From contig CALZIG010000004.1 of NCBI GenBank assembly GCA_945787585.1, positions 1 through 17,978 of the forward strand: a stretch of DNA of 17,978 nt, given 5' to 3'. The DNA is from an uncultured Gammaproteobacteria bacterium. Its GTDB lineage: Bacteria; Pseudomonadota; Gammaproteobacteria; SZUA-140. The notes under the pieces are model-generated. The model worked only from the letters and a program-made list of their open reading frames with translations, did no database searches and had not been told where the DNA came from. This document shows positions 8,279-15,026 of the stretch, one piece after another (the stretch's first letter is position 1; the number at the start of each line of letters is the position of its first letter). Made by a program: the position numbers and the translations under genes.

Positions 8279-8560
8279 TTAAATTAATTTTTCATTATTG
8301 TCAGGTAAATGGATGGTGAACTGCGTACCCACTTCATGCGAGGTAACCGTGATTTCCCCACGATGGGCCTCCACAATCGATTTAACAATCGCTAGCCCTA
8401 GCCCCGCCCCTTCGCCACTGCGTTTGCGTGACGGATCGATACGATAAAAGCGATCAAACAGTCTGGGCAGGTGTTCCGCAGAGATCGTGTACCGGGGTTT
8501 TTGACGGTAACAAAAATGCCGTGATCATCCAGCATGCCTCCACCAGAATGGTGTGGTAAC
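8279..8560 (-). pseudogene. Remnant of a sensor histidine kinase (ATPase domain, CusS-like)
   Basis: The minus strand encodes the last part of a histidine kinase ATPase domain, ending at TAA 8279-8281. After the frame break it reads ISAEHLPRLFDRFYRIDPSR, then GEGAGLGLAIVKSIVEAHRG (F and G2 boxes) and a normal C-terminal end. Upstream, in another frame, lies MLDDHGIFVTVKNPG, the strand before the G1 region. The two parts join if one base is restored near 8486-8491, where NPG-T-P-ISAEHLP would be expected. Further upstream the N-box is unrecognisable, and the dimerisation, membrane and sensor regions are missing, as is any response regulator. It resembles kinases of the heavy-metal CusS type. 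The gene is truncated and frameshifted, so non-functional. Confidence 0.8.
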
Positions 8561-8567
8561 ATTTTGC

Positions 8568-8595
8568 ACGAGCATTGATATCAGTTAATGCTCGT
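8568..8595. repeat. Perfect 9-bp inverted repeat
   Basis: ACGAGCATT (8568-8576) and AATGCTCGT (8587-8595) flank a 10-base spacer. A T-rich stretch (TGGTTTTTCG) follows on plus, so it has some look of an intrinsic terminator, though the stem is AT-rich. It lies a few bases beyond the upstream limit of the kinase remnant and could also be an operator or a scar of a rearrangement. Confidence 0.5.
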
Positions 8596-8717
8596 TGGTT
8601 TTTCGTTACACTCCAGCTTCAATCATAGAGCTTCACCAATGCACCACCTCTTACTATTGTTGCTCACCTAATACAACGATGGGGCATGTTGTGAAAAGTG
8701 TCGAAGCGTGTTAGAAA

Positions 8718-8723
8718 TATAAT
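8718..8723 (+). promoter_or_regulatory. Candidate -10 box of the sucrose operon
   Basis: A perfect TATAAT stands 53 bp before the sps start codon. No good -35 element lies at 16-18 bp; the nearest TTGTGA (8689-8694) is 23 bp away, too far for a standard sigma-70 spacing. A weak -35 would fit an activated or stress-sigma promoter, but that is inference. Confidence 0.35.
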
Positions 8724-8776
8724 ACAGCACAGCTTTAATCCATCTATTAGTAGTAAAGCAAAAAGGCAGCGCCCTT

Positions 8777-10945
8777 ATGAGCCAACATGCCGACCCATTA
8801 AATATAGCCATCATCAGTATTCACGGTTTAATTCGTGGCAGTCATCTGGAACTTGGTCGAGACGCAGATACTGGCGGCCAGACCCTTTATGTGCTCGAAC
8901 TCGCTCAGGCACTGGCACGCCACCCCAAAGTGGCGCACGTTGATCTGATCACACGACGTGTCGTTGATGCCGCCGTTGCGGATGATTACGCAGCACCTGT
9001 AGAAGTACTTTCAGATAAATCACGCATCATACGTGTTGATGCCGGGCCTGACGGGTATATCGCAAAAGAACAACTATGGGACTATCTCGATGGTTTTGCT
9101 GATAACGTGATTAAATTTTTTCATGATAGCGGCACAATACCCAGTATTCTTCACAGCCATTATGCCGATGCGGGTTATGTTGGCGCGAGTCTCTCCCATC
9201 AACTTGGCGTGCCATTGGTTCATACAGGTCACTCTTTGGGCCGAGTCAAACGACGCCGTCTGCTGGCCAGCGGTCTGACCACTCAGGAAGTTGAAGAACG
9301 CTATAACATGGTACGCCGTATTGAAGCGGAAGAGACCACCTTGGCGACCGCCGAGCGGGTGATTACCAGCACCTTTCAGGAAATTGCGGAACAGTACGAA
9401 CTGTATGACCACTACCAGCCAGAACAAATGCGTGTGTTACCCCCCGGCACTGATCTGGTAAAATTCACCCCACCTGTGGGCGGGGAGTTAAAATCAGCCC
9501 TTTTCAATGAATTTACCCAGCACCTGAAAGCACCAGAAAAACCGATTATTCTGGCACTCTCACGGCCGGATAAACGTAAAAACATTGTCGCCTTAATTGA
9601 TGCCTATGGGCAATCACCCGAATTACAGGCACTGGCCAACCTGGTGATCATTGCGGGTAACCGGGATGATATCAACGACCTCGAAGAGGGTGCACAGGAA
9701 GTCTTTCACGAACTGCTGCTCGCGATTGATCACTACGATATTTATAGCAAAGTATCCATGCCGAAGCATCATCGTCGCGATCAGGTCTCATTGATATATC
9801 GTATTGCAGCGGCGTCCGGCGGCGTATTTGTCAATCCGGCGCTCACTGAACCCTTTGGCCTGACATTAATAGAGGCCGCTGCTTCCGGTCTGCCGATTGT
9901 GGCCACAGAGGATGGTGGACCACAGGACATCATTAGTAACTGTAAAAATGGTATTTTAATCAATCCCCTGCAAGCTAGCACTATCAGTACTGCGCTGCTA
10001 AAACTACTGCAGGACAAGCATCTCTGGCAACAGTATGTCGAGCGTGGCTTAACTGGAGTGCGTAACCATTACTCATGGGACGCGCATGCTGATAGCTATA
10101 TTACACTCGTTCAACCGATTATTGAACGCTCTGAAGTACTGATACGTAAACCGATTCAGCGACGAAAAGAACTCTATCGTGACCGGGCCATCATCAGTGA
10201 TCTCGATCAAAACCTGGTAGGGGATGAAAAATCGTTACAACAACTGATTGAAGTCCTGCGCCAGCATCGCAAGAGTAGCAAGTTTGCCATCGCTACCGGG
10301 CGTCGCTTTGATTCTGCATTGAGAATCATGAAAAAATATAATATCCCAGAGCCCGACATTCTCATCACCAGTTGTGGTACTGAAATCTATTATGCACCTA
10401 AATACTCAGCAGATATCGCCTGGAGTAAGCATATCGATCACGACTGGTCGCCCCATAAAGTGAAGCCTTTACTGGCGGAACTGCCGGGGCTAAAGCTACA
10501 ACCGAGATCTGAACAGAGTCGTTTCAAAATCAGTTACTACATCGACCCTGACATTGCACCGGACATTGAAGAGATCAGTAGTCTGCTACATCAGCACGAA
10601 CAGTCGCTACACCTGAATTTTGCTTTTGGCCAGTATCTAGATGTGATGCCACAGCGCGCCTCTAAAGGGCTCGCATTACGTTATATTGCAGACCGCTGGC
10701 AGATTCCACTAGAGCGCGTGTTTGTTGCGGGTGGCTCGGGGGCTGACGAAGATATGATGCGAGGCAATACATTGGCGGCCGTGGTCGCTAATCGTCATAA
10801 TGAAGAGCTGTCTCAGCTAGTCGATGTCGAACGCATCTTTTTTGCCAGCCAGCCGTTCGCCGAAGGGATACTTGAAGCCCTTGCATACTATGATTTTTTT
10901 AATACCTGTAAAGACCCCAAAGATAAAACATTAGCCCATGGATGA
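8777..10945 (+). CDS. sps: Sucrose-phosphate synthase with C-terminal phosphatase-like domain
   Basis: Transfers glucose from a nucleotide sugar (UDP- or ADP-glucose) to fructose-6-phosphate, giving sucrose-6-phosphate. At 722 aa it has the two-domain form known from cyanobacteria. A GT-B glycosyltransferase (about 8-455) has DADTGGQTLYV at 29-39, the HTGHSLG motif at 149-155, SRPDKRKN at 262-269 and the E-x7-E pair Glu358/Glu366 in TEPFGLTLIE. A HAD phosphatase-like domain (about 468-705) follows. Its motif I is DLDQN (475-479) instead of DxDxT, and motif IV is GGSGAD (652-657) instead of GDSGND, so it is probably catalytically dead; Thr507 and Lys584 remain. The start ATG has AAAAGG 10-12 nt upstream. 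The end overlaps spp by 8 bp. First gene of the sps-spp-fruK-ams operon. Confidence 0.95.
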   Translation: MSQHADPLNIAIISIHGLIRGSHLELGRDADTGGQTLYVLELAQALARHPKVAHVDLITRRVVDAAVADDYAAPVEVLSDKSRIIRVDAGPDGYIAKEQLWDYLDGFADNVIKFFHDSGTIPSILHSHYADAGYVGASLSHQLGVPLVHTGHSLGRVKRRRLLASGLTTQEVEERYNMVRRIEAEETTLATAERVITSTFQEIAEQYELYDHYQPEQMRVLPPGTDLVKFTPPVGGELKSALFNEFTQHLKAPEKPIILALSRPDKRKNIVALIDAYGQSPELQALANLVIIAGNRDDINDLEEGAQEVFHELLLAIDHYDIYSKVSMPKHHRRDQVSLIYRIAAASGGVFVNPALTEPFGLTLIEAAASGLPIVATEDGGPQDIISNCKNGILINPLQASTISTALLKLLQDKHLWQQYVERGLTGVRNHYSWDAHADSYITLVQPIIERSEVLIRKPIQRRKELYRDRAIISDLDQNLVGDEKSLQQLIEVLRQHRKSSKFAIATGRRFDSALRIMKKYNIPEPDILITSCGTEIYYAPKYSADIAWSKHIDHDWSPHKVKPLLAELPGLKLQPRSEQSRFKISYYIDPDIAPDIEEISSLLHQHEQSLHLNFAFGQYLDVMPQRASKGLALRYIADRWQIPLERVFVAGGSGADEDMMRGNTLAAVVANRHNEELSQLVDVERIFFASQPFAEGILEALAYYDFFNTCKDPKDKTLAHG

Positions 10946-11804
10946 AACAAGACTACTACTCTGCACCGATATGGACAGGACGATTATCCCCAACGGCCTG
11001 CAACCGGAGCATCCACAGGCACGCAAATGGTTTGCTGAATTCTGTAGTCAGCCTCAGGTAACACTGGTGTATGTCACTGGGCGTCACCAGAAACTGGTGA
11101 AAGAAGCGATCAAAAACTACCACCTTCCCTACCCCCATTATGCGATTACCGATGTCGGCACCCGTATTTACCGCATTGTTGACCAGCAGTGGCAACCACT
11201 GCAGGAGTGGTCAGATGAAATCGCCAAAGACTGGCATGGGAAAAATCACCAGCAGTTAAAGCAGCTCTTTGCCGACATTCCCGAACTTCAACTACAGGAA
11301 TCAGGCAAGCAGAATAGCCACAAATTAAGTTACTACGTCGCGCAGCATGTACAACACGATGACCTGTTGCTAATGATGAAAGAGCGCCTCGAGGCGCAAA
11401 AAGTTGAAGCTAGTCTTGTCTGGAGTATGGATGAACCGAAAGCGATCGGTCTACTCGATGTACTGCCGCGCAACGCCACGAAACTGCACGCCATTCATTT
11501 TCTGCGCCAGCAACTCAATTATTCACTGGACGACGTCCTCTTTGCCGGTGATAGCGGCAATGATCTGCATGTACTGAGCAGCGCGATTCCCTCAGTACTG
11601 GTCGCAAATGCCACACGTGATATCAGAGAAATGGCGCAAACCCAATCGCAACAACACAACACCCAACCATCACTCTACCTCGCCAGCGGGAAAAATACCC
11701 CGATGAATGGCAACTATACAGCCGGCGTATTAGAGGGCATCAGCTATTTTTTACCTGCCTTTCGCCCACTGCTAACAAAGATGGGCGCCTATTGTGAAGA
11801 GTAG
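10938..11804 (+). CDS. spp: Sucrose-phosphate phosphatase
   Basis: HAD-superfamily enzyme of 288 aa that dephosphorylates sucrose-6-phosphate to sucrose, making the pathway irreversible. Motif I is CTDMDRT with nucleophile Asp11 and acid/base Asp13; Thr47 lies in VTGRH; Lys182 is in LPRNATK; motif IV is intact as GDSGND (204-209). Substrate-binding segments of the Cof/SPP type are also present (NGNYTAGVLEG near the end). The start codon lies inside the last codons of sps (8-bp overlap), so translation is probably coupled. It ends in TAG, overlapping the GTG start of the fructokinase by 11 bp. The intact motifs contrast with the damaged ones in the SPS phosphatase-like domain, so this gene should supply the phosphatase step. 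Confidence 0.93.
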   Translation: MDETRLLLCTDMDRTIIPNGLQPEHPQARKWFAEFCSQPQVTLVYVTGRHQKLVKEAIKNYHLPYPHYAITDVGTRIYRIVDQQWQPLQEWSDEIAKDWHGKNHQQLKQLFADIPELQLQESGKQNSHKLSYYVAQHVQHDDLLLMMKERLEAQKVEASLVWSMDEPKAIGLLDVLPRNATKLHAIHFLRQQLNYSLDDVLFAGDSGNDLHVLSSAIPSVLVANATRDIREMAQTQSQQHNTQPSLYLASGKNTPMNGNYTAGVLEGISYFLPAFRPLLTKMGAYCEE

Positions 11805-12666
11805 ACTTCGACCTGTTATTTTTGGCGAAGTCCTTTTTGACTGCTTCCCCAATGGCGAGCAGGTATTAGGCGGTGCACCATTTAATGTGGCCTGGCACCT
11901 GCAAGCCTTTGGTGACCAACCCCTGTTGATCTCCAGCGTTGGCGATGATACTTCCGGGCATAAAATTATCGATGCTATGCAGGCATGGGGGATGGACACC
12001 ACATCGCTTCAGATTGACCCGCTACATCAAACAGGACGTGTCGCTATCGAGCTAATTGATAACGAACCTCATTACACCATCACGCCAGACTGTGCCTATG
12101 ATTTTATCGAGACAGCCACTACCCAAGTAGATACAGATGGCATCCTTTATCATGGCAGCTTGGCACTCCGTAATTTAACGTCAAGAAAGGCCTTTGAAAA
12201 GCTCGCCGCCAATCCTGAGCTATCGATCTTCATGGATGTGAATCTTCGTGCGCCATGGTACCAGCGCGATGAGTTAACTCACTGGTTGTCGCAGGCTCGA
12301 TGGGTAAAACTGAATCAGCATGAATTAAAGATACTTGGGGGTTCCTCTGGTGATATCTCACTCGATATGGCGCGATTTCAGGAAACATACAATCTCGACC
12401 TTTTAATCATCACGCATGGTGATGCGGGTGCCAGTGCAAGAACCCTTAGTGGTGAGATACATAGCGTGACCCCAGCGGCACAACAACAGGTGGTCGATAC
12501 GGTTGGTGCGGGCGATGCCTTTACCGCAGTCTTTTTACATGGCTTAATCTCAAACTGGCCGATACCCAAAATACTGGACAGCGCCCAGCAGTTTGCCAGC
12601 GCGGTCGTCGGACTACGCGGGGCCACCACCCATGACCCAGGCTTTTACAATGCGTTTAAACAATAA
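11794..12666 (+). CDS. fruK: Fructokinase (PfkB family)
   Basis: Ribokinase/PfkB-fold sugar kinase of 290 aa, expected to phosphorylate fructose to fructose-6-phosphate with ATP. The N-terminal signature GGAPFNVAWHLQAFG (26-40) is characteristic of bacterial fructokinases, and the C-terminal signature DTVGAGDAF (235-243) contains the catalytic base Asp241. Asn150 and Arg152 in DVNLRAPW lie in the substrate region. The GTG start is inside spp (11-bp overlap), so it is probably translated by coupling; no strong ribosome-binding site is seen. In the operon it returns the fructose released by amylosucrase. The symbol follows usage for the same cluster in methanotrophs; in E. coli fruK is 1-phosphofructokinase, which this is not. 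Confidence 0.9.
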   Translation: MKSRLRPVIFGEVLFDCFPNGEQVLGGAPFNVAWHLQAFGDQPLLISSVGDDTSGHKIIDAMQAWGMDTTSLQIDPLHQTGRVAIELIDNEPHYTITPDCAYDFIETATTQVDTDGILYHGSLALRNLTSRKAFEKLAANPELSIFMDVNLRAPWYQRDELTHWLSQARWVKLNQHELKILGGSSGDISLDMARFQETYNLDLLIITHGDAGASARTLSGEIHSVTPAAQQQVVDTVGAGDAFTAVFLHGLISNWPIPKILDSAQQFASAVVGLRGATTHDPGFYNAFKQ

Positions 12667-12700
12667 CGCCTGCTCACATTTTTTAAATTAAAGGCATGGT

Positions 12701-14659
12701 ATGTACGAACAAGTTTCACATTCACTACTGAATGACATTCTCAATAACCTGAAGACAGAAATCAGCACGCAGGATCTGCGTCATTTCTATACCCGTTTAG
12801 GGGCTAATTTCTACGCCATACACTCGCTGTTTGAACGTCTCTACGGCGATAGAGATGACTTCGAAGCACAAGCGTTACGTCTTGTTGAAACCATGGCACG
12901 CCAGTACATCAATCGACCCGACCCCTTGAAACAGCTCGATATCGAGCGTGAAAAAGACTACAGCTGGTTTCTCAATCAAAAATGGGTCGGCATGGCACTC
13001 TATAGTAACGGCTTTGCAGGCGACCTCAAGGGGGTGCAGCAGCGGCTCGGTTATTTTCAGGAGTTAGGGGTCAATCTCGCGCACATTATGCCCATCATGC
13101 ACTGCCCGGAAGGCCATAGTGATGGTGGTTATGCCGTGAGTGATTTCAGAGCGGTTGATCCACGCATCGGTAGCCTGGATGACCTCACCGAGCTAGCTAG
13201 CGAGATGCGGCAGCGTGAGGTTCTGCTGGTGCTTGATGTCGTCGTCAATCACACCTCTGACGAACACGAATGGGCCAATCGTGCACGTGCAGGCGATCCT
13301 CACTATCAGGATTATTACTACACCTTTGAAAGCCGTAACGTGCCCGATATGTTTGAACAAAACATGCCGGAAATATTTCCTGAAACCTCTCCGGGCAACT
13401 TCACCTGGGACGAGGAGATGCAGCGCTGGGTGATGACCGTATTCAACAACTACCAGTGGGACCTGAATTACAGTAACCCTGCGGTACTGATTGAAATGCT
13501 GGATATCATCCTTTACTGGGCCAATCAGGGCGCCGATATCTTACGCCTCGATGCAGTCGCCTTTTTATGGAAAAAAATCGGCAGCACCTGCCAGAATGAA
13601 CGCGAGGCCCATCTGATTTTGCAGCTACTAAAAGATTGCTGCCAGGTGACGTCACCCGGGGTCCTGTTTATCGCAGAGGCAATTGTCGCGCCCGTCGAGG
13701 TCACTAAATATTTTGGTGAAGATGCGGTGATCGCTAAAGAGTGTGAAATCGCCTACAACGCTACCTTTATGGCGCTACTGTGGGATGCGGCGGCGACCAA
13801 AAATGCTCGCCTGCTCAATCAGGGCATCCGCAGCCTGCCCGTTAAACTCGAGCGCGCTACGTGGCTCAATTATGTGCGATGCCACGATGACATCGGCCTC
13901 GGTTTTGATGACAGTGATATTCAGCTCGCCGGGTATGCACCGCAGAAGCATCGTAAATTTCTTATCGATTACTATACGGGCGAGTTTGCTAAGTCACACG
14001 CCAGAGGCTTGCCTTTCGGTCAAAATCACAAAAATGGCGATGCACGTATATCGGGCTCTTTAGCCTCACTGGTCGGCCTACAGTATGCGCTGGAAGAATC
14101 TGACCCCAAACTCATCGATGATGCGATAAAAAATATTTTGCTGTTACATAGCATGATCCTCTCGTTTGGCGGCATACCGCTGCTCTACTATGGCGATGAG
14201 CTGGGGGTGTTAAATGATTTTTCATATCAGGATGATCCCAACAAAGCCGGTGATTCCCGCTGGATGCATCGCCCCACAATTGATTGGGATAAAGCCGAGA
14301 ATCGGAATATTGCCGGTACAGTGGAATTCAAGATATTCAGCGCACTCAAAAGAATGATCGCCGTACGCAAAGAGATCGGGGTGTTTGCCGACTTTAATAA
14401 CCGTGAGTTGATCAACGTAGCAAACCCACATCTCTTTGTCTTCGGGCGCTACAGCCTGACCAAGCATTCAGCCCGTGTACTGGTCGTTGCCAACTTCGAT
14501 GGCCAGCCTCAACCGCTCAACCTTAATGACATTGATGGCTGGAACGGCAATCAATATGGACAGATGATTGATCTCTACTCCGGCCAATCTCCCGATATTT
14601 TCAAAGACACGCTGGTTGTTCCCGGCTTCGGTTTCTACTGGTTATGTGAAATGGTGTGA
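12701..14659 (+). CDS. ams: Amylosucrase (GH13)
   Basis: GH13 glucansucrase of 652 aa (Neisseria amylosucrase is about 636 aa). It transfers glucose from sucrose to an alpha-1,4-glucan and releases fructose. The N-terminal helical domain (about 1-90) typical of amylosucrases is present. The (beta/alpha)8 barrel has Asp141 in SDGGYAVSDFR, His184 in VVNHTSDEHEW, nucleophile Asp284 in LRLDAVAFLWK, acid/base Glu326 in IAEAIV and Asp396 in RCHDDIG, the transition-state stabiliser. GDSRWMHRP near 520 also fits this group. No signal peptide is seen, so it is cytoplasmic. The start follows AAAGG by 6 nt, 34 bp after the fructokinase. Sucrose hydrolase is a close relative that sequence motifs alone do not exclude; trehalose synthase is unlikely. 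Confidence 0.93.
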   Translation: MYEQVSHSLLNDILNNLKTEISTQDLRHFYTRLGANFYAIHSLFERLYGDRDDFEAQALRLVETMARQYINRPDPLKQLDIEREKDYSWFLNQKWVGMALYSNGFAGDLKGVQQRLGYFQELGVNLAHIMPIMHCPEGHSDGGYAVSDFRAVDPRIGSLDDLTELASEMRQREVLLVLDVVVNHTSDEHEWANRARAGDPHYQDYYYTFESRNVPDMFEQNMPEIFPETSPGNFTWDEEMQRWVMTVFNNYQWDLNYSNPAVLIEMLDIILYWANQGADILRLDAVAFLWKKIGSTCQNEREAHLILQLLKDCCQVTSPGVLFIAEAIVAPVEVTKYFGEDAVIAKECEIAYNATFMALLWDAAATKNARLLNQGIRSLPVKLERATWLNYVRCHDDIGLGFDDSDIQLAGYAPQKHRKFLIDYYTGEFAKSHARGLPFGQNHKNGDARISGSLASLVGLQYALEESDPKLIDDAIKNILLLHSMILSFGGIPLLYYGDELGVLNDFSYQDDPNKAGDSRWMHRPTIDWDKAENRNIAGTVEFKIFSALKRMIAVRKEIGVFADFNNRELINVANPHLFVFGRYSLTKHSARVLVVANFDGQPQPLNLNDIDGWNGNQYGQMIDLYSGQSPDIFKDTLVVPGFGFYWLCEMV

Positions 14660-14672
14660 TCAGTTCGCCTCT

Positions 14673-14963
14673 GTGACAATCGATATTACAAACCTGACTG
14701 AGCCTGAAGTCTCCTGCGACCGCTGCAAGGCGTGCTGTTGCCGCCTTGAAGTCATGCTTATTACCGAGACTGGAGTCCCCGGCCATTTTATCGAGATTGA
14801 CAGATGGGGCGGCAGGGTGATGGCCCGCCTGGCGGACGGCTGGTGCTCCGCACTCGACCGCAACACCATGCGCTGTTCCATTTATGACAAACGCCCCTGG
14901 ATATGCCGTGAACTTCAGGCCGGGGAGCACGAGTGTCTTAGTGTCCGAGCAGAGCACATATAG
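14673..14963 (+). CDS. YkgJ family cysteine cluster protein
   Basis: A 96-aa protein with nine cysteines: CDRCKACCC (15-23), then Cys58, Cys68, Cys78 and Cys88, the pattern of the YkgJ/UPF0153 family, thought to bind zinc or an iron-sulfur cluster. DGWCSALDRNTMRCSIYDKR and PWICRE are typical of the family. The biochemical role is unknown. The GTG at 14673 is chosen as it lies just before the conserved part and 13 bp after the ams stop; an alternative GTG at 14646 or an ATG at 14568 would overlap ams. No clear ribosome-binding site is seen. It is probably the last gene carried on the sucrose transcript, though nothing ties it to sucrose metabolism. Confidence 0.85.
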   Translation: MTIDITNLTEPEVSCDRCKACCCRLEVMLITETGVPGHFIEIDRWGGRVMARLADGWCSALDRNTMRCSIYDKRPWICRELQAGEHECLSVRAEHI

Positions 14964-14984
14964 CGATGGTTAAATCGCTTGTTT
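14962..14984 (+). terminator. Possible terminator after ykgJ
   Basis: AGCGAT (14962-14967) and ATCGCT (14974-14979) form a perfect 6-bp stem with a 6-base loop, followed by TGTTT. It begins within the ykgJ stop codon. The stem and T-run are modest, so it may be a weak terminator for the sucrose operon. Confidence 0.5.
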
Positions 14985-15026
14985 AAAACAGACGCCAATC
15001 AGTGAGTATTACTGCTTATGCGTCTG
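14985..15026 (-). terminator. Intrinsic terminator of gnd
   Basis: On the minus strand CAGACGC (15026-15020) pairs with GCGTCTG (14995-14989) and is followed by TTTT (14988-14985). The 24-base loop can form an inner CAGT/ACTG stem. The first arm contains the last codons of gnd. Confidence 0.6.

Larger units (their letters stand above)
8117..8776. other. Gene-poor stretch between grxD and the sucrose operon
   Basis: These 660 bp hold no intact gene. In order: the AT-rich upstream region of grxD (8117-8278), with TAGAAT on the minus strand at 8162-8167 as a possible -10; the remnant of a histidine kinase gene (8279-8560); an inverted repeat (8568-8595); and the leader of the sucrose operon with a perfect TATAAT. 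The part between 8596 and 8717 shows nothing I recognise. Confidence 0.6.

Noticed and set aside
8568..8595. Inverted repeat as the end of an insertion sequence
   Set aside because: No transposase, no second terminal copy and no target-site duplication seen.
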